DNA of 64,000 bases from Gallionella sp. (GTDB lineage: Bacteria > Pseudomonadota > Gammaproteobacteria > Burkholderiales > Gallionellaceae): positions 1-64,000 of the forward strand of contig JADGRL010000001.1 in the NCBI GenBank assembly GCA_017880865.1, written 5' to 3'. A model generated the notes under the pieces. The model was not told the DNA's origin, did not search any database, and was given only the letters and a program-made list of their open reading frames with translations. Positions 32,886-41,506 of this stretch are shown one piece after another; positions within the stretch are counted from its first letter, which is position 1, and every line of letters begins with the position of its first letter. The position numbers and the translations under genes were made by a program.

Positions 32886-33827
32886 TCATTTAAACCCAAG
32901 CCGCTCGAAGTGCGATTCGGATTTCATCAATGCATCGTGCAAAGATTGGGGAAGCAGGTCACGCGCCTCCATATGCGCGAGGGACTCCTCGCCCAGCAGC
33001 AGATTTTCCAGATAGGAAATCTGTATTCCGTTTTGCAGCTCGGTATCGGCGCGTTCGAACAATTTTCCGATAAAAACAAAATGCGACAGCGCGGTATAAA
33101 AATCCATACGTTGGATGGCCTCTCTGGTCGCCACGGTCAGGGCGCCGATTTCCAGGTGCAGGATGCCGAAATCACTCTCGTCAATGAGTGCAGCAACTTC
33201 CGGAAAATACGATGTAAGCTGGAAGATAAAGTCGGTGCGCCAATTGTTTGTCTTGGCCAGGCCGCGCAGGGAAGAAAATTCCCTGAAGTCTGCCCCGTAA
33301 GTGAGAAGCGGGCAGGCTGCGTCCCGCTTGCTGTTAGTCTCTGGTGTGGGCTGTATTTGCTGAACCGAAGCCTGCCTCCTTTTTGAACAGTAGCGGGTTG
33401 TGTGGCTCACCTGCTCCGCTCCCATCCGAAACCACTTTTCGGCCTCTCGTTCATTGCGAGAGACGCCATGCCCATATCGGTACATCAACCCAAGGTGATA
33501 TTGGGCATCCGCATTACCTTGCTCTGCTGCCAGCAGACACCACTTTGCGGCTTCAGTGGCATCTTGAAAAACACCTAGCCCGGCTCTATACATCGACCCG
33601 ATGCGGAATTGGGCATCGGCATTGCCGTGTTCCGCCGCCAGTCGGTACCACTTTGCGGCTTCGGTGGCATCCTGGGGAACCCCTTTCCCCTGGTCATACA
33701 CAACTCCCATATTGAATTGGGCAAGGGCGTGGCGTTGCTCGACATGCAGGCGATACTCCCGCAAAGCTTTTGTTTGATCGCTCGTAGAGATTGCATGTTG
33801 CGCATTCATGAGTAACTGATTTAACAA
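32886..33827 (-). CDS. Sel1-repeat protein with a DUF7674-like C-terminus
   Basis: 313 residues without a signal peptide. Residues about 20-145 hold three Sel1 repeats of 36 residues (ALAQFNMGVVYDQGKGVPQD, ADAQFRIGSMYRAGLGVFQD, ADAQYHLGLMYRYGHGVSRN, each followed by a AAKW or AEKW helix). After a linker, residues about 205-313 form a second domain (LTSYFPEVAALIDESDFGIL, LFERADTELQNGIQISYLEN) resembling DUF7674. Sel1 repeats mediate protein contacts, so this is probably a cytoplasmic adaptor. Close to the IHF-like gene (15 bases). Confidence 0.8.
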   Translation of the reverse strand: MLNQLLMNAQHAISTSDQTKALREYRLHVEQRHALAQFNMGVVYDQGKGVPQDATEAAKWYRLAAEHGNADAQFRIGSMYRAGLGVFQDATEAAKWCLLAAEQGNADAQYHLGLMYRYGHGVSRNEREAEKWFRMGAEQVSHTTRYCSKRRQASVQQIQPTPETNSKRDAACPLLTYGADFREFSSLRGLAKTNNWRTDFIFQLTSYFPEVAALIDESDFGILHLEIGALTVATREAIQRMDFYTALSHFVFIGKLFERADTELQNGIQISYLENLLLGEESLAHMEARDLLPQSLHDALMKSESHFERLGFK

Positions 33828-33897
33828 TTTAGCTCTCCTCTTAAAATCAAAACGTCGGGTTAAAAATGCCCTTCCGCCCCTAAGTGATGCTTCAACT

Positions 33898-34260
33898 TTA
33901 ATTAGTATTCAAACTTTGCACGAACTTTACCAATTCGGTAATTTCTGCCTGCCTGATGCCCGTTGCGTCGTTGGCCGGCATTGGTGTCGTACCCCATTCC
34001 CCCGAACCGCCCTTGGATACCTTCCTCACCAGACCTTCGGTCAAAGGATATTCCTTGTCGTTGTAGGTGTACTTGTTAACGCCGCCGCCGATGTACTTTT
34101 TGGCCACGTCTCGCCAGGCCGGGCCGACCACCTTCTTGTCAATCGCGTGACAACCGGTGCAATTGAGCTTCTTGGCCAGTGCCGGCATTTCTTCTGCCAT
34201 TACGCTACCTGCGACCATCAAACTGGCTATTGCAATCAGGCTTCCAATAATAGATTTCAT
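33898..34260 (-). CDS. Periplasmic class I cytochrome c (c-551/c-552 like)
   Basis: 120 residues. Signal peptide MKSIIGSLIAIASLMVAGSV-MA, then a mature chain of about 98 residues with the haem site CTGCHAIDKK, GPAWRDVAKKY and a Met ligand in GTTPMPAND. This is the small soluble electron carrier type that feeds or drains terminal oxidases, nitrite reductases or peroxidases. The start is set by AAGGAAAAG. It follows the cyclic-nucleotide-binding gene by 30 bases, so the two are probably co-transcribed. Confidence 0.93.
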   Translation of the reverse strand: MKSIIGSLIAIASLMVAGSVMAEEMPALAKKLNCTGCHAIDKKVVGPAWRDVAKKYIGGGVNKYTYNDKEYPLTEGLVRKVSKGGSGEWGTTPMPANDATGIRQAEITELVKFVQSLNTN

Positions 34261-34289
34261 ATGCTTTTCCTTTTTTTTCTGTCGCAATA

Positions 34290-34775
34290 TCAATAGCGAC
34301 CATTGACGTTGTAGATATAGTTGCTCAGTGCTGCGGACTGGCTATTCCCGCGCCGCACGATGCCATGCATGCTGCGAGCCAAACCGCGCATGACTCGATA
34401 CACCAGCTTGGGATGGGAATTGATCAGGCTTTCAAACTTCTCTCGCTCCATACACAACACTCGTGTATCACCTACGGCGTAAAGCGTTGCACTGATCTGC
34501 TCTGCGGCACCGCCGACAAAGGTGATCATGCCGGCAAGATCTCCGGGCTTGAGCACATGAATAGAAAAATCTCCTTCTCCGCTTTCGATTTTCACATCGA
34601 TACCACCATGCGCGAGAATGTAAAGATTGTCTGGTCGCTCGTCACCGGGCTTGACGATAATCTCGCCAGATTTGTAATTTTTAACATCAAACATGCCTGC
34701 GACAATCCCCACCTCGAAATCACCTAGTTCATCGGTCACAGTCGAGATGCGCAACGTATCAACCACTAACGACAT
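34290..34775 (-). CDS. Cyclic-nucleotide-binding (CRP-like) domain protein
   Basis: 161 residues from the ATG preceded by AAGGAGAA. One cNMP-binding beta-roll (about 15-130): YKSGEIIVKPGDERPDNLYI, VLKPGDLAGMITFVGG, and ATLYAVGDTRVLCMERE. The phosphate-cassette Arg normally following the short helix (RxA) is not obvious (GAAEQISATLY), so ligand binding is uncertain. There is no HTH after the domain, so it is not a CRP-type regulator but a small sensor or adaptor. Upstream of cytochrome c. Confidence 0.85.
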   Translation of the reverse strand: MSLVVDTLRISTVTDELGDFEVGIVAGMFDVKNYKSGEIIVKPGDERPDNLYILAHGGIDVKIESGEGDFSIHVLKPGDLAGMITFVGGAAEQISATLYAVGDTRVLCMEREKFESLINSHPKLVYRVMRGLARSMHGIVRRGNSQSAALSNYIYNVNGRY

Positions 34776-34861
34776 TTCATTCTCCTTATCCGTTTTACAC
34801 ATTGCTCTTTACGAAGCTGTGATGATGAGACGACTTGCTGATTTACCGATTTACCAAAAAG

Positions 34862-35293
34862 CTAATCGTTGACATGCTGGTTCAATTCGGTCAGCGCCTG
34901 CACCACCTTGCGCGAAGCCAGATTGTATTCACTGTCCATCAACGCCTCTGCCGTTGCGCGCTCATTTATTTGCACATGCTTGACCACGTTGCCAGCTACG
35001 AAATGGAACTGCGCATGATCTGAACGCAACTGATGGAAGGTCGGAACATCATGAAAATGCTGAAGTGCCGGGCCGTGTATCCATTTGCCCAGCGCGCATT
35101 GGTCGTCGCGGCAGATGACCATCGGATCCAGTTTCTCTTGCGACGTGCCATTGAGATAATCCTGCAAGCGCACCTTCCATTTGACGTGCGCATTGATCGC
35201 ATCCATCAAGCTGATCTCCTCGCGGATCTTGGCCTTCTGATTTAAGCCCAGAGACAAACCAAAAAAACCTGCCACCCCATTTATAAAAGCCAT
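34862..35293 (-). CDS. Stand-alone CZB (chemoreceptor zinc-binding) domain protein
   Basis: 143 residues from the ATG with AAGGGAA upstream. The CZB 3-His/1-Cys zinc set is visible: His in INAHVKWKVRL, Cys in the CALGKWIHG box (preceded by CRDDQ), His in LRSDHAQFHFVAG. In other bacteria CZB sits at the C-terminus of chemoreceptors or diguanylate cyclases and senses zinc or hypochlorite; here it is free. An N-terminal hydrophobic stretch (AFINGVAGFFGLSLGL) may be a membrane-proximal helix. Its upstream region shares a 61-base element with that of the chemoreceptor-like gene at 35874. Confidence 0.85.
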   Translation of the reverse strand: MAFINGVAGFFGLSLGLNQKAKIREEISLMDAINAHVKWKVRLQDYLNGTSQEKLDPMVICRDDQCALGKWIHGPALQHFHDVPTFHQLRSDHAQFHFVAGNVVKHVQINERATAEALMDSEYNLASRKVVQALTELNQHVND

Positions 35294-35448
35294 GCTACGT
35301 TCCCTTAAAGTTGAAATTATTGTTTTGCTTTTTGCTCTCGCCAATTACCAGGCGTAGCTCATTACCCATGACACGGTTCTAATTTTTATCCGACTTCAGT
35401 AGTCGGCACCCTATAACAACAGATCATGGCCCACACGTGAGCTCAGAC

Positions 35449-35510
35449 GAATTATCCGTTGCAACCGGCTTGCGCAACATTGCCAAACCTTGCATTTTCT
35501 TGCATTGCTA
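35449..35510 (-). repeat. Shared upstream element, copy 1
   Basis: About 61 bases from GAATTATCC to CTTGCATTGCT that recur at 36868-36928 with about 85% identity. On the minus strand both carry ATGCAAG-AAA-ATGCAAGG, a direct repeat with 3-base spacing. Copy 1 lies 156 bases upstream of the CZB gene. The gap 35294-35650 also holds an inverted repeat and a terminator. Confidence 0.7.
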
Positions 35511-35538
35511 AATTATTTTTCGCCAGTCCATATTCACG

Positions 35539-35563
35539 CATGAAATCACGTTGCAATTTCATG
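35539..35563. promoter_or_regulatory. 8-bp inverted repeat upstream of the CZB gene
   Basis: CATGAAAT, nine bases, ATTTCATG. Symmetric and AT-rich, just upstream of the shared element; a possible regulator site. Confidence 0.35.
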
Positions 35564-35591
35564 AGTGCACATCAGCGCCGTCACAGGGTAC

Positions 35592-35631
35592 AAAAAAATC
35601 GCCAAGGCCAGCATTACTGCTGACCTTGGCG
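35592..35631 (-). terminator. Rho-independent terminator after the chemoreceptor-like operon
   Basis: CGCCAAGG (35600-35607) pairs with CCTTGGCG (35624-35631), with an inner CAGC/GCTG pair, and on the minus strand seven T follow. It lies 20 bases past the stop of the 73-residue gene. Confidence 0.88.
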
Positions 35632-35650
35632 TTGATGCGGCGCTAATGAC

Positions 35651-35872
35651 TTAATCTTCCCCAAGGGAATGCCAGGCCGTCAGGAGCTGATTCGCTTTTT
35701 CAGCGTCGTTAATACGGCGGGCTCCACCGATGATAGTGAATACGACTTGTCGAAGCTCGAACATGGTTTTGCATGCTTCCAGCGTTGAAATAAACGGTGC
35801 GGAGCGAAGCTTGAATATCTCGATCAGCTCACCCGATATTTCCCGCTTGGCTGTTTCAATGGAAACCGCCAT
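35651..35872 (-). CDS. Small helical protein of the chemoreceptor-like operon
   Basis: 73 residues (MAVSIETAKREISGELIEIF, then SAPFISTLEACKTMFELRQV and INDAEKANQLLTAWHSLGED). All-helical by pattern, no signal or membrane segment. It starts one base after the stop of the upstream sensor gene and is followed by a terminator, so the pair forms a two-gene operon. No family recognised; a partner of the sensor is the natural guess. Confidence 0.7.
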   Translation of the reverse strand: MAVSIETAKREISGELIEIFKLRSAPFISTLEACKTMFELRQVVFTIIGGARRINDAEKANQLLTAWHSLGED

Positions 35873-35873
35873 A

Positions 35874-36842
35874 TCACAGGGTCTGCTCGCCAGCGCCGGT
35901 CTTGAACTTGCGCATTGATTTGCTCAACGCTCGCACGTCATTGATCATTTCCTCCATGCTTCCTCCGTTCCTTGCGCGCTCAAGCGCGCCTTTTGCTTCA
36001 TCATGAATTCCAATTACTAGGCTGCGCACCTTCATCTGCATCAGCAAAAGATGTGAAGCAAGAGAGGATTCATTATCCAAATCGTGCGAAGGTATATTTG
36101 TGGTGAGGTCGCCATCGGAAATCTTCTCCGCAACGTTCCTTAACACGACAGGCTCGGCACCAAGTACTGACATCACTTTTTGAATCACAAATAGGCCAGC
36201 GATAAGCACGAACGCGATAAGCGCTACGGAAACCATATACAATTTTGACGATAATTCCTTACGCATCTGAGCTGCCGCTTGTGACGCCGCCACAGAATTG
36301 ATTTCATTCTGTTTGCGAACAAAGCCCGCGATGCTGTCAATTTCGGCGGTCAGCTGGCGATCAATCCCTCTCACTGCCACGTCGGCGGCCAAGCCATTGC
36401 CGCCCGCATTGCCGTTGATTATCTGCGTGTATAAGACGATCGCATCGCTATATTTAGAGCTGACTAATTTATGCTCTTCAAAAAGCTGCTTTAGTGTTTC
36501 TGCAACCGGCGCATATTCTGCAGACTGCATTTGATTAGTCACATTTTCGATCGCGGCTTTCACCCTGCCATCATTGGCATCGAATTCACTTTTATAGCGA
36601 AATAACAGATCGGGATCTTTGCCGCGCAATACGACATCTTTGAAGGCCTGCACTTGCCACTTGAAAGCAATCTGCAACAAGCGTAAGTCATCTACCAGAG
36701 CACCGGTCTTGATGAAAGCGGACTGAGTAACTGCGGCTTGATCAACGAAGCCCTTTGAAAGCCGATCCTGTAGAAAGGCTGACAGTCCGATGAATATCAC
36801 CATGGACAGGATGAGTACAAGCAAGATGGATTTAATTTTCAT
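35874..36842 (-). CDS. Chemoreceptor-like membrane sensor lacking the signalling domain
   Basis: 322 residues from the ATG with AAGGGGG upstream. TM1 (MKIKSILLVLILSMVIFIGL), a periplasmic four-helix-bundle type sensor (about 30-190), TM2 (LYMVSVALIAFVLIAGLFVI), then a HAMP-like segment (VAEKISDGDLTTNI). A full chemoreceptor would continue for some 250 residues with a methylation and CheA-binding hairpin; here the chain ends about 70 residues after HAMP (ALSKSMRKFKTGAGEQTL). A TGA is followed after one base by the next gene, with no sign of an eroded hairpin. It may be a sensor that acts through separate partners such as the 73-residue protein or the CZB protein. Confidence 0.82.
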   Translation of the reverse strand: MKIKSILLVLILSMVIFIGLSAFLQDRLSKGFVDQAAVTQSAFIKTGALVDDLRLLQIAFKWQVQAFKDVVLRGKDPDLLFRYKSEFDANDGRVKAAIENVTNQMQSAEYAPVAETLKQLFEEHKLVSSKYSDAIVLYTQIINGNAGGNGLAADVAVRGIDRQLTAEIDSIAGFVRKQNEINSVAASQAAAQMRKELSSKLYMVSVALIAFVLIAGLFVIQKVMSVLGAEPVVLRNVAEKISDGDLTTNIPSHDLDNESSLASHLLLMQMKVRSLVIGIHDEAKGALERARNGGSMEEMINDVRALSKSMRKFKTGAGEQTL

Positions 36843-36867
36843 ATTTAGCGCCCCCTTTGTAAGACAT

Positions 36868-36928
36868 GAATTATCCATTTGAAACGGCTTGCACAACATT
36901 GCGATACCTTGCATTTTCTTGCATTGCT
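36868..36928 (-). repeat. Shared upstream element, copy 2
   Basis: Second copy of the 61-base element of 35449-35510, beginning 26 bases upstream of the chemoreceptor-like gene. It keeps the ATGCAAG direct repeat and the CTTGC-CAACATTGC core. Position just before a start codon suggests a promoter or binding site. Confidence 0.7.
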
Positions 36929-37119
36929 TTACAAAATCTTGCGGAAAATATTGATGGAATATGTATGCTAGTTCATACTGGATATTCGAAAGCGCGGGTT
37001 ACCAGGTCGCACGACAGCAAGCGGATTCCGCCAGCCATGCACGATGGCTGGGATGCATTTAAACCCGTGATGCAGATGAAGCGAGAAGTATTGCGAGGGG
37101 AGTTTGGTTCTTTGTAGCC

Positions 37120-37860
37120 TTATTCGAGCACCACAGGGGCGGTAAAGGCATAACCGACCTGATGCACGGTTTTGATCGGCAGGGGTTGCCCAAAGGTCGT
37201 CGCACATTTTTTGCGCAAACGGGCGAGCAGGACATCCAGTCTTTCACTGCCGGTCAAAACCCGTGCACCGAAAATTTTATTGGCTATCAAAATTCTTGAT
37301 ACGGCTTCACCTCGGGCTTCGAACAGGTAATCCAGCAGGTAAAACTCCCGCGCAGTCAGGTCAAGAGTTTTACCATCCGGACTGGTCAGACGCCAATCCT
37401 GCCTGGCAAGAAGCCAGGGGCCGGACGTTGACTTTTCTGCTTTAATCGGCTCCGCTGCGGGGTTGGAAACAGGTTGCGCTGACCGTCTGCCGATGGTTTC
37501 GATGTTGGCGATCAGCTCGGTCAAATTGATCGGCTTGACCAGATAACGGTCGGCCCCGGCTTTCAAGCCGGCCAGCCGGTCGTCCAACGCGCTGCGAGCG
37601 CTGGTGATGATGACCGTCAGGTAGGGCAGCTCGCTCAAGTGGCGTGCGACACTGATCCCGTCTTCGCCCGGCAAACCGATATCGAGCACGACCACATCGA
37701 TCGCATCGACCGCAAGCCGCTTGTAAAAATCTTCTGCGCTGCCGACGCCCCAGACCGGATAGCCATGAGCCCGGAGATATTCCAAGGTGATGTCCCGCAA
37801 GTCGTGGTCATCTTCGACGACAGCGATGCGAGGCAAAGTTACGTGCAGGTGTGAAGTCAT
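37120..37860 (-). CDS. OmpR-type response regulator
   Basis: 246 residues. Receiver domain (about 10-125) with acidic pair VVEDDHDL, phosphoacceptor Asp in VVVLDIGLPGEDG, and Lys in YLVKPINLTEL. A Pro/Ser-rich linker, then a winged-helix output domain (LTAREFYLLDYLFEARGEAVSR; LRKKCATTFGQPLPIKTVHQ, GYAF). Lies 48 bases after the kinase gene, so this is the cognate pair. Confidence 0.93.
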   Translation of the reverse strand: MTSHLHVTLPRIAVVEDDHDLRDITLEYLRAHGYPVWGVGSAEDFYKRLAVDAIDVVVLDIGLPGEDGISVARHLSELPYLTVIITSARSALDDRLAGLKAGADRYLVKPINLTELIANIETIGRRSAQPVSNPAAEPIKAEKSTSGPWLLARQDWRLTSPDGKTLDLTAREFYLLDYLFEARGEAVSRILIANKIFGARVLTGSERLDVLLARLRKKCATTFGQPLPIKTVHQVGYAFTAPVVLE

Positions 37861-37908
37861 GATTGAAGCTGTTTCTCGCAGTTAGTTTCCATGTTTTTTT
37901 AGCTTTGC

Positions 37909-40170
37909 TTAGCCATTGACAGCAGGGGCTCCGGTGAGCGGAATCGTCACGATAACACGCGTACCCTCTCCTTCGCGACTTTCTATCTCAACACTGCCGC
38001 CATGCAGCGCGACAATGCGGGAAACCAGCGACAAGCCCAGCCCGGCACCTGGAATGGATGTGACAGCACGGCCGCGCACGTACTTTTTGAAGATAAAAGG
38101 AAGTTCGTCCGCAGGGATGCCGCGCCCACGATCGATGACCTCGAAGCTGCAAGCCTGCTCGGTATGCCGGATACGCAACCTGATTTCACTCGCAGATGGC
38201 GAGTATTTAATCGCGTTGCCGAGCAGATTGAGCAGCATGATGCGCAACAGTTGCGGGTCGAAATTGAATAACGGCAGATCCGGGTCGAGTTCGACGATGA
38301 TCTGGTGACTATCGTAAATGAGTTGAGCGCTTTCTTTTACCGATACCGCCAGTGCGTCAAGGTCGATGAAGGAAGAATGCATGGCCAGGCCATCGCTATC
38401 GATACGGTCATCCGTCAGGCAGTTGTCGAGGAAATTAATGAGGCGGGATACAGCGCGCCGGATGTGGGCGATGATGGGCAGCTTGTCGGCCTCGCCCGAC
38501 AGTTTGATGCCAAGCAACTGGGCGGCTGAATCGATGACAGCAAGAGGCGAGCGATACTCATGCGAGATCATCGCGGTGAATTGGCGCTGTTCGGCCAAAG
38601 CCTGTTCGGCAACTTCCTTGGCCTGCCGCAATTCGATCTCCGCCATTTTTCGTTCGGTGATGTCGCGAAAACTCCATACCCGGCCTGCTACTTTGCCGTC
38701 AATACGTTGAGGTATGGAAGATCGTTCGATGATTCTCCCATCCTTGAATTGAATAATATCGAAAGAGTTGGCTTCCGGGGCGGCGTATAGCTCACGCACC
38801 TTATTCAAAAAGCCCTCACCATCTTCCAACTGATCCAGCACATAGGCTAATGCCGCTTCATCATCATTGGCTGCGATGATTTCATCCGGGATACGCCATA
38901 AGTCGATAAACCGCTGGTTGTGCAAAACCCAGATATTGCTCAGGTCAACAGCCAGAATGGCATCATTGGTGGATTCCAGCGTGGCATGCAGCAACGACAA
39001 GGATTTTGCTATTTTTGCTTCCGCCCGTTTGCGTTCAGCCACCTCGGAGGATAATTGCGCAAACTGGATCGCCAGCACCAACGCCAGCAGCAAGGCTTCC
39101 ACGGCAACTGCGAGCAGGCCGAGATGCTCGACATAGAACGCATAGACGCCCTCCAATCCGCTCAGGGAAATTGACAGCGCCCCCAGCACAAAGAATGTGA
39201 TCACGGCGGCCAGATACATCTTCGCTATCGCATGACCCTGCCTTGCGCGCACGATACCGGCTACCAAGCCATAACTCATGAACAGCGCCACCCCTGTGCG
39301 ATCCAGCTCCAGCGACCAGTTGGGCTTGAGCAGCGCCAGCAGGAAGAAGGCCGCGAACAGTCCGAGCAGCGCCATGCCCGCACGGTGCAGACGTGAGTGA
39401 GTTGCACTGCTGATTTCCAGCAAGCGAAACACAAACAAGACATAGGCGCAGTTGGAAAACAGGATGGGCAGGCTGATGAAATAGAACCAGTGCAGCCCGA
39501 GCAACTCTGGATACACCAGTAATGCGGTCCCGTTGTAGAGCAGGTTACCCAGAATGAACAGCGCATACAGCGCATCCGTCACGTTACGCCTGATCATCGC
39601 CAGCACGGCATAATAAAACGCAAGGCCGAGCAACAGGCCCACGCAAAGCAGCGTCAGGGCATTGCCCGGTTTGATCGCCTGCCGGTAATGCTCCAGCGTA
39701 TCCAGATAAGGCACCGGTTGCGCCAGCAGAAACGGTGAGGATACTTCGGTGATGAGCCGGTAATGCCCCATGGGCAGTTTGAGTTCGCGACCATGGCGCA
39801 GGAAGAAGGGATTGGACGCCTCGCTTTGAATGCCGCCTTCCGCCTCGTCAACCCGATGCCCCATGCTATCGAACACCCAGTGATGAAAGCGGCCTATCAC
39901 GCTGGAATTTTTAAAATCCAGAACCCGTGTTTCTTCTTGCCCGACCTCGAAATCCGCCTGATAGAAAAAGTGTCCGCCAGTTTTATTCGGCTGACTGACT
40001 GCGGTCAGCCCGGCACCAATCAGTGTGGCTTGCCCGGCATAGTCCCAAGTTGGTGGCGCTTCAAACCATTGCCCCTCCAGCGCCAGCGGCTGCGCCTGGC
40101 ACGGCTGCCCGATGAGCAGCATGAGCAACAGTAAAGGCCACAGAAAAAGTCGGAACGATAAGATCAACAT
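37909..40170 (-). CDS. 7TMR-DISM / PAS hybrid-type sensor histidine kinase
   Basis: 753 residues. Signal peptide (ending GQPCQAQP), an extracellular 7TMR-DISM ligand domain (about 30-165), seven membrane helices (about 178-375), a PAS domain (about 395-510, DAILAVDLSNIWVLHNQRF), then the kinase core: H box MISHEYRSPLAVI (phosphoacceptor His), N box LLNLLGNAIKYSP, G1 DRGRGIP, G2 GAGLGLSLV. No receiver domain. Signals of this class often come from carbohydrates or cell-envelope fragments, but the ligand here is unknown. Partner of the OmpR-type regulator downstream. Confidence 0.93.
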   Translation of the reverse strand: MLILSFRLFLWPLLLLMLLIGQPCQAQPLALEGQWFEAPPTWDYAGQATLIGAGLTAVSQPNKTGGHFFYQADFEVGQEETRVLDFKNSSVIGRFHHWVFDSMGHRVDEAEGGIQSEASNPFFLRHGRELKLPMGHYRLITEVSSPFLLAQPVPYLDTLEHYRQAIKPGNALTLLCVGLLLGLAFYYAVLAMIRRNVTDALYALFILGNLLYNGTALLVYPELLGLHWFYFISLPILFSNCAYVLFVFRLLEISSATHSRLHRAGMALLGLFAAFFLLALLKPNWSLELDRTGVALFMSYGLVAGIVRARQGHAIAKMYLAAVITFFVLGALSISLSGLEGVYAFYVEHLGLLAVAVEALLLALVLAIQFAQLSSEVAERKRAEAKIAKSLSLLHATLESTNDAILAVDLSNIWVLHNQRFIDLWRIPDEIIAANDDEAALAYVLDQLEDGEGFLNKVRELYAAPEANSFDIIQFKDGRIIERSSIPQRIDGKVAGRVWSFRDITERKMAEIELRQAKEVAEQALAEQRQFTAMISHEYRSPLAVIDSAAQLLGIKLSGEADKLPIIAHIRRAVSRLINFLDNCLTDDRIDSDGLAMHSSFIDLDALAVSVKESAQLIYDSHQIIVELDPDLPLFNFDPQLLRIMLLNLLGNAIKYSPSASEIRLRIRHTEQACSFEVIDRGRGIPADELPFIFKKYVRGRAVTSIPGAGLGLSLVSRIVALHGGSVEIESREGEGTRVIVTIPLTGAPAVNG

Positions 40171-40202
40171 GAACGATTATTCACAGGATGTTTTGACGGA
40201 TT

Positions 40203-41378
40203 TTATTCAGCGTTCAAATCGGAATCGAAGCCCAACACCTTGCCCGCCCAGATGAAAAACACCCACACCAGAATACCAAATGGCAGGTAACCGAAATAGC
40301 CCAGAAGCGGCATTTCGGAAAATAGGTGAATGACGTTGACGTAAGGAATGTCGTATATCCAGTAGTTGGGATTGGTTGGAGCGAGAGGAGAAAAAGGCGA
40401 TATCTGATTGATATGTTCACTGCCATGATTCCACATTTCCCAGAAGAAACCGGTGAACAGCGAGCTGAGCGCCACCAGCATCACGGGGCTCCAGTTGCCC
40501 TGAGCCATCGCGGTGAACGGCGTCCATATCTTATTGCAAATGAGCAGGCCGGACAGTACGCTCAACGGGCCGACCCACATCGCCCAAAACATGGGATAAG
40601 GAAAAAACACCATCAGCACGATCAGCGCAAGCCCAACCCAGATCAGCAGATTTCCGGGCAGCGCCAGCTTGGGGCCATTGCTGTAGCGCACAGCCAGAGC
40701 AGGAAAGGTTGCCAGCAGCGTATACCACTCGAAGACGACCGGCCAAACCGTGGTGTAGGCGAGCAAAAACAGGAACACGATCGTCGCATGCGAAAGTGCC
40801 GCCATGTGGCCGTTGGGGTAATACCAGTTGGAAAGCACGAAGTAATCGAAGTATTCGAAAAACCCCCAGCCCGCCACCGACACCAGCGCACTAATGAAAA
40901 GCATTTTAGGTTTATTCACCAGCAAGGATTTCCCGCCACTGCGGCGATAAGTCAGCCCGTCCAGCAGCAGAATGAATCCCCACCACATCGGCGTGAAAGC
41001 GACATAGACCAAGTCGCCGAAGATGGTTGTGCGTGCCCACATCAGCCACCAGAAAAACAAGGTCAGCGCTGCACCGAGCCAGAACCAGATCGGGAATTTC
41101 GCCGATGGCCCATGCACAAAAGACACGGGCGGTTGGGATTGCACCGGTTTGAATCCGAACAGTCCGGGGAAGAGCAGCAACGCGGTTATCGCCACACACA
41201 CCAACAAGACTGCGCAGAACACGAGCAGATTGAAAGCAGGCGCAGCCTGTACGAACTCGGGCGGAAAGATGCCGAACTTGGGCGGCAGGTGAGTAACGGG
41301 ATAGGCGAACCAGGCCGCAAGCAAAGGTAATAACAAGCTAGCCAGAACCGGCCAGATCAAACGCCAGAGTGCTTCCAT
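40203..41378 (-). CDS. Polytopic membrane protein of unknown function
   Basis: 391 residues with about ten membrane helices, rich in Trp, Phe and Tyr (for example FWLGAALTLFFWWLMWA and FWAMWVGPLSVLSGLLI). Polar loops carry conserved-looking FEYFDYFVLSNWYYPNG and FFWEMWNHGSEHINQI. No family recognised. It lies 32 bases upstream of the kinase gene on the same strand, so it may be a membrane partner or a target of the same control. Confidence 0.7.
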   Translation of the reverse strand: MEALWRLIWPVLASLLLPLLAAWFAYPVTHLPPKFGIFPPEFVQAAPAFNLLVFCAVLLVCVAITALLLFPGLFGFKPVQSQPPVSFVHGPSAKFPIWFWLGAALTLFFWWLMWARTTIFGDLVYVAFTPMWWGFILLLDGLTYRRSGGKSLLVNKPKMLFISALVSVAGWGFFEYFDYFVLSNWYYPNGHMAALSHATIVFLFLLAYTTVWPVVFEWYTLLATFPALAVRYSNGPKLALPGNLLIWVGLALIVLMVFFPYPMFWAMWVGPLSVLSGLLICNKIWTPFTAMAQGNWSPVMLVALSSLFTGFFWEMWNHGSEHINQISPFSPLAPTNPNYWIYDIPYVNVIHLFSEMPLLGYFGYLPFGILVWVFFIWAGKVLGFDSDLNAE

Positions 41379-41506
41379 GATTGATGTTTCTCCCCTTTTA
41401 AATTACAACCTCATTTGAACGCGCTCGCTGCACCCAGTTTTTTTCTTCCGTTTTTTTCTTCTTCCGATAATTTTATATGCTGCTAGCAGCTTTCATCACT
41501 TAACCA

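Noticed and set aside
34290-34775. CRP/FNR-type transcription factor
   Set aside because: No helix-turn-helix follows the cNMP-binding domain.
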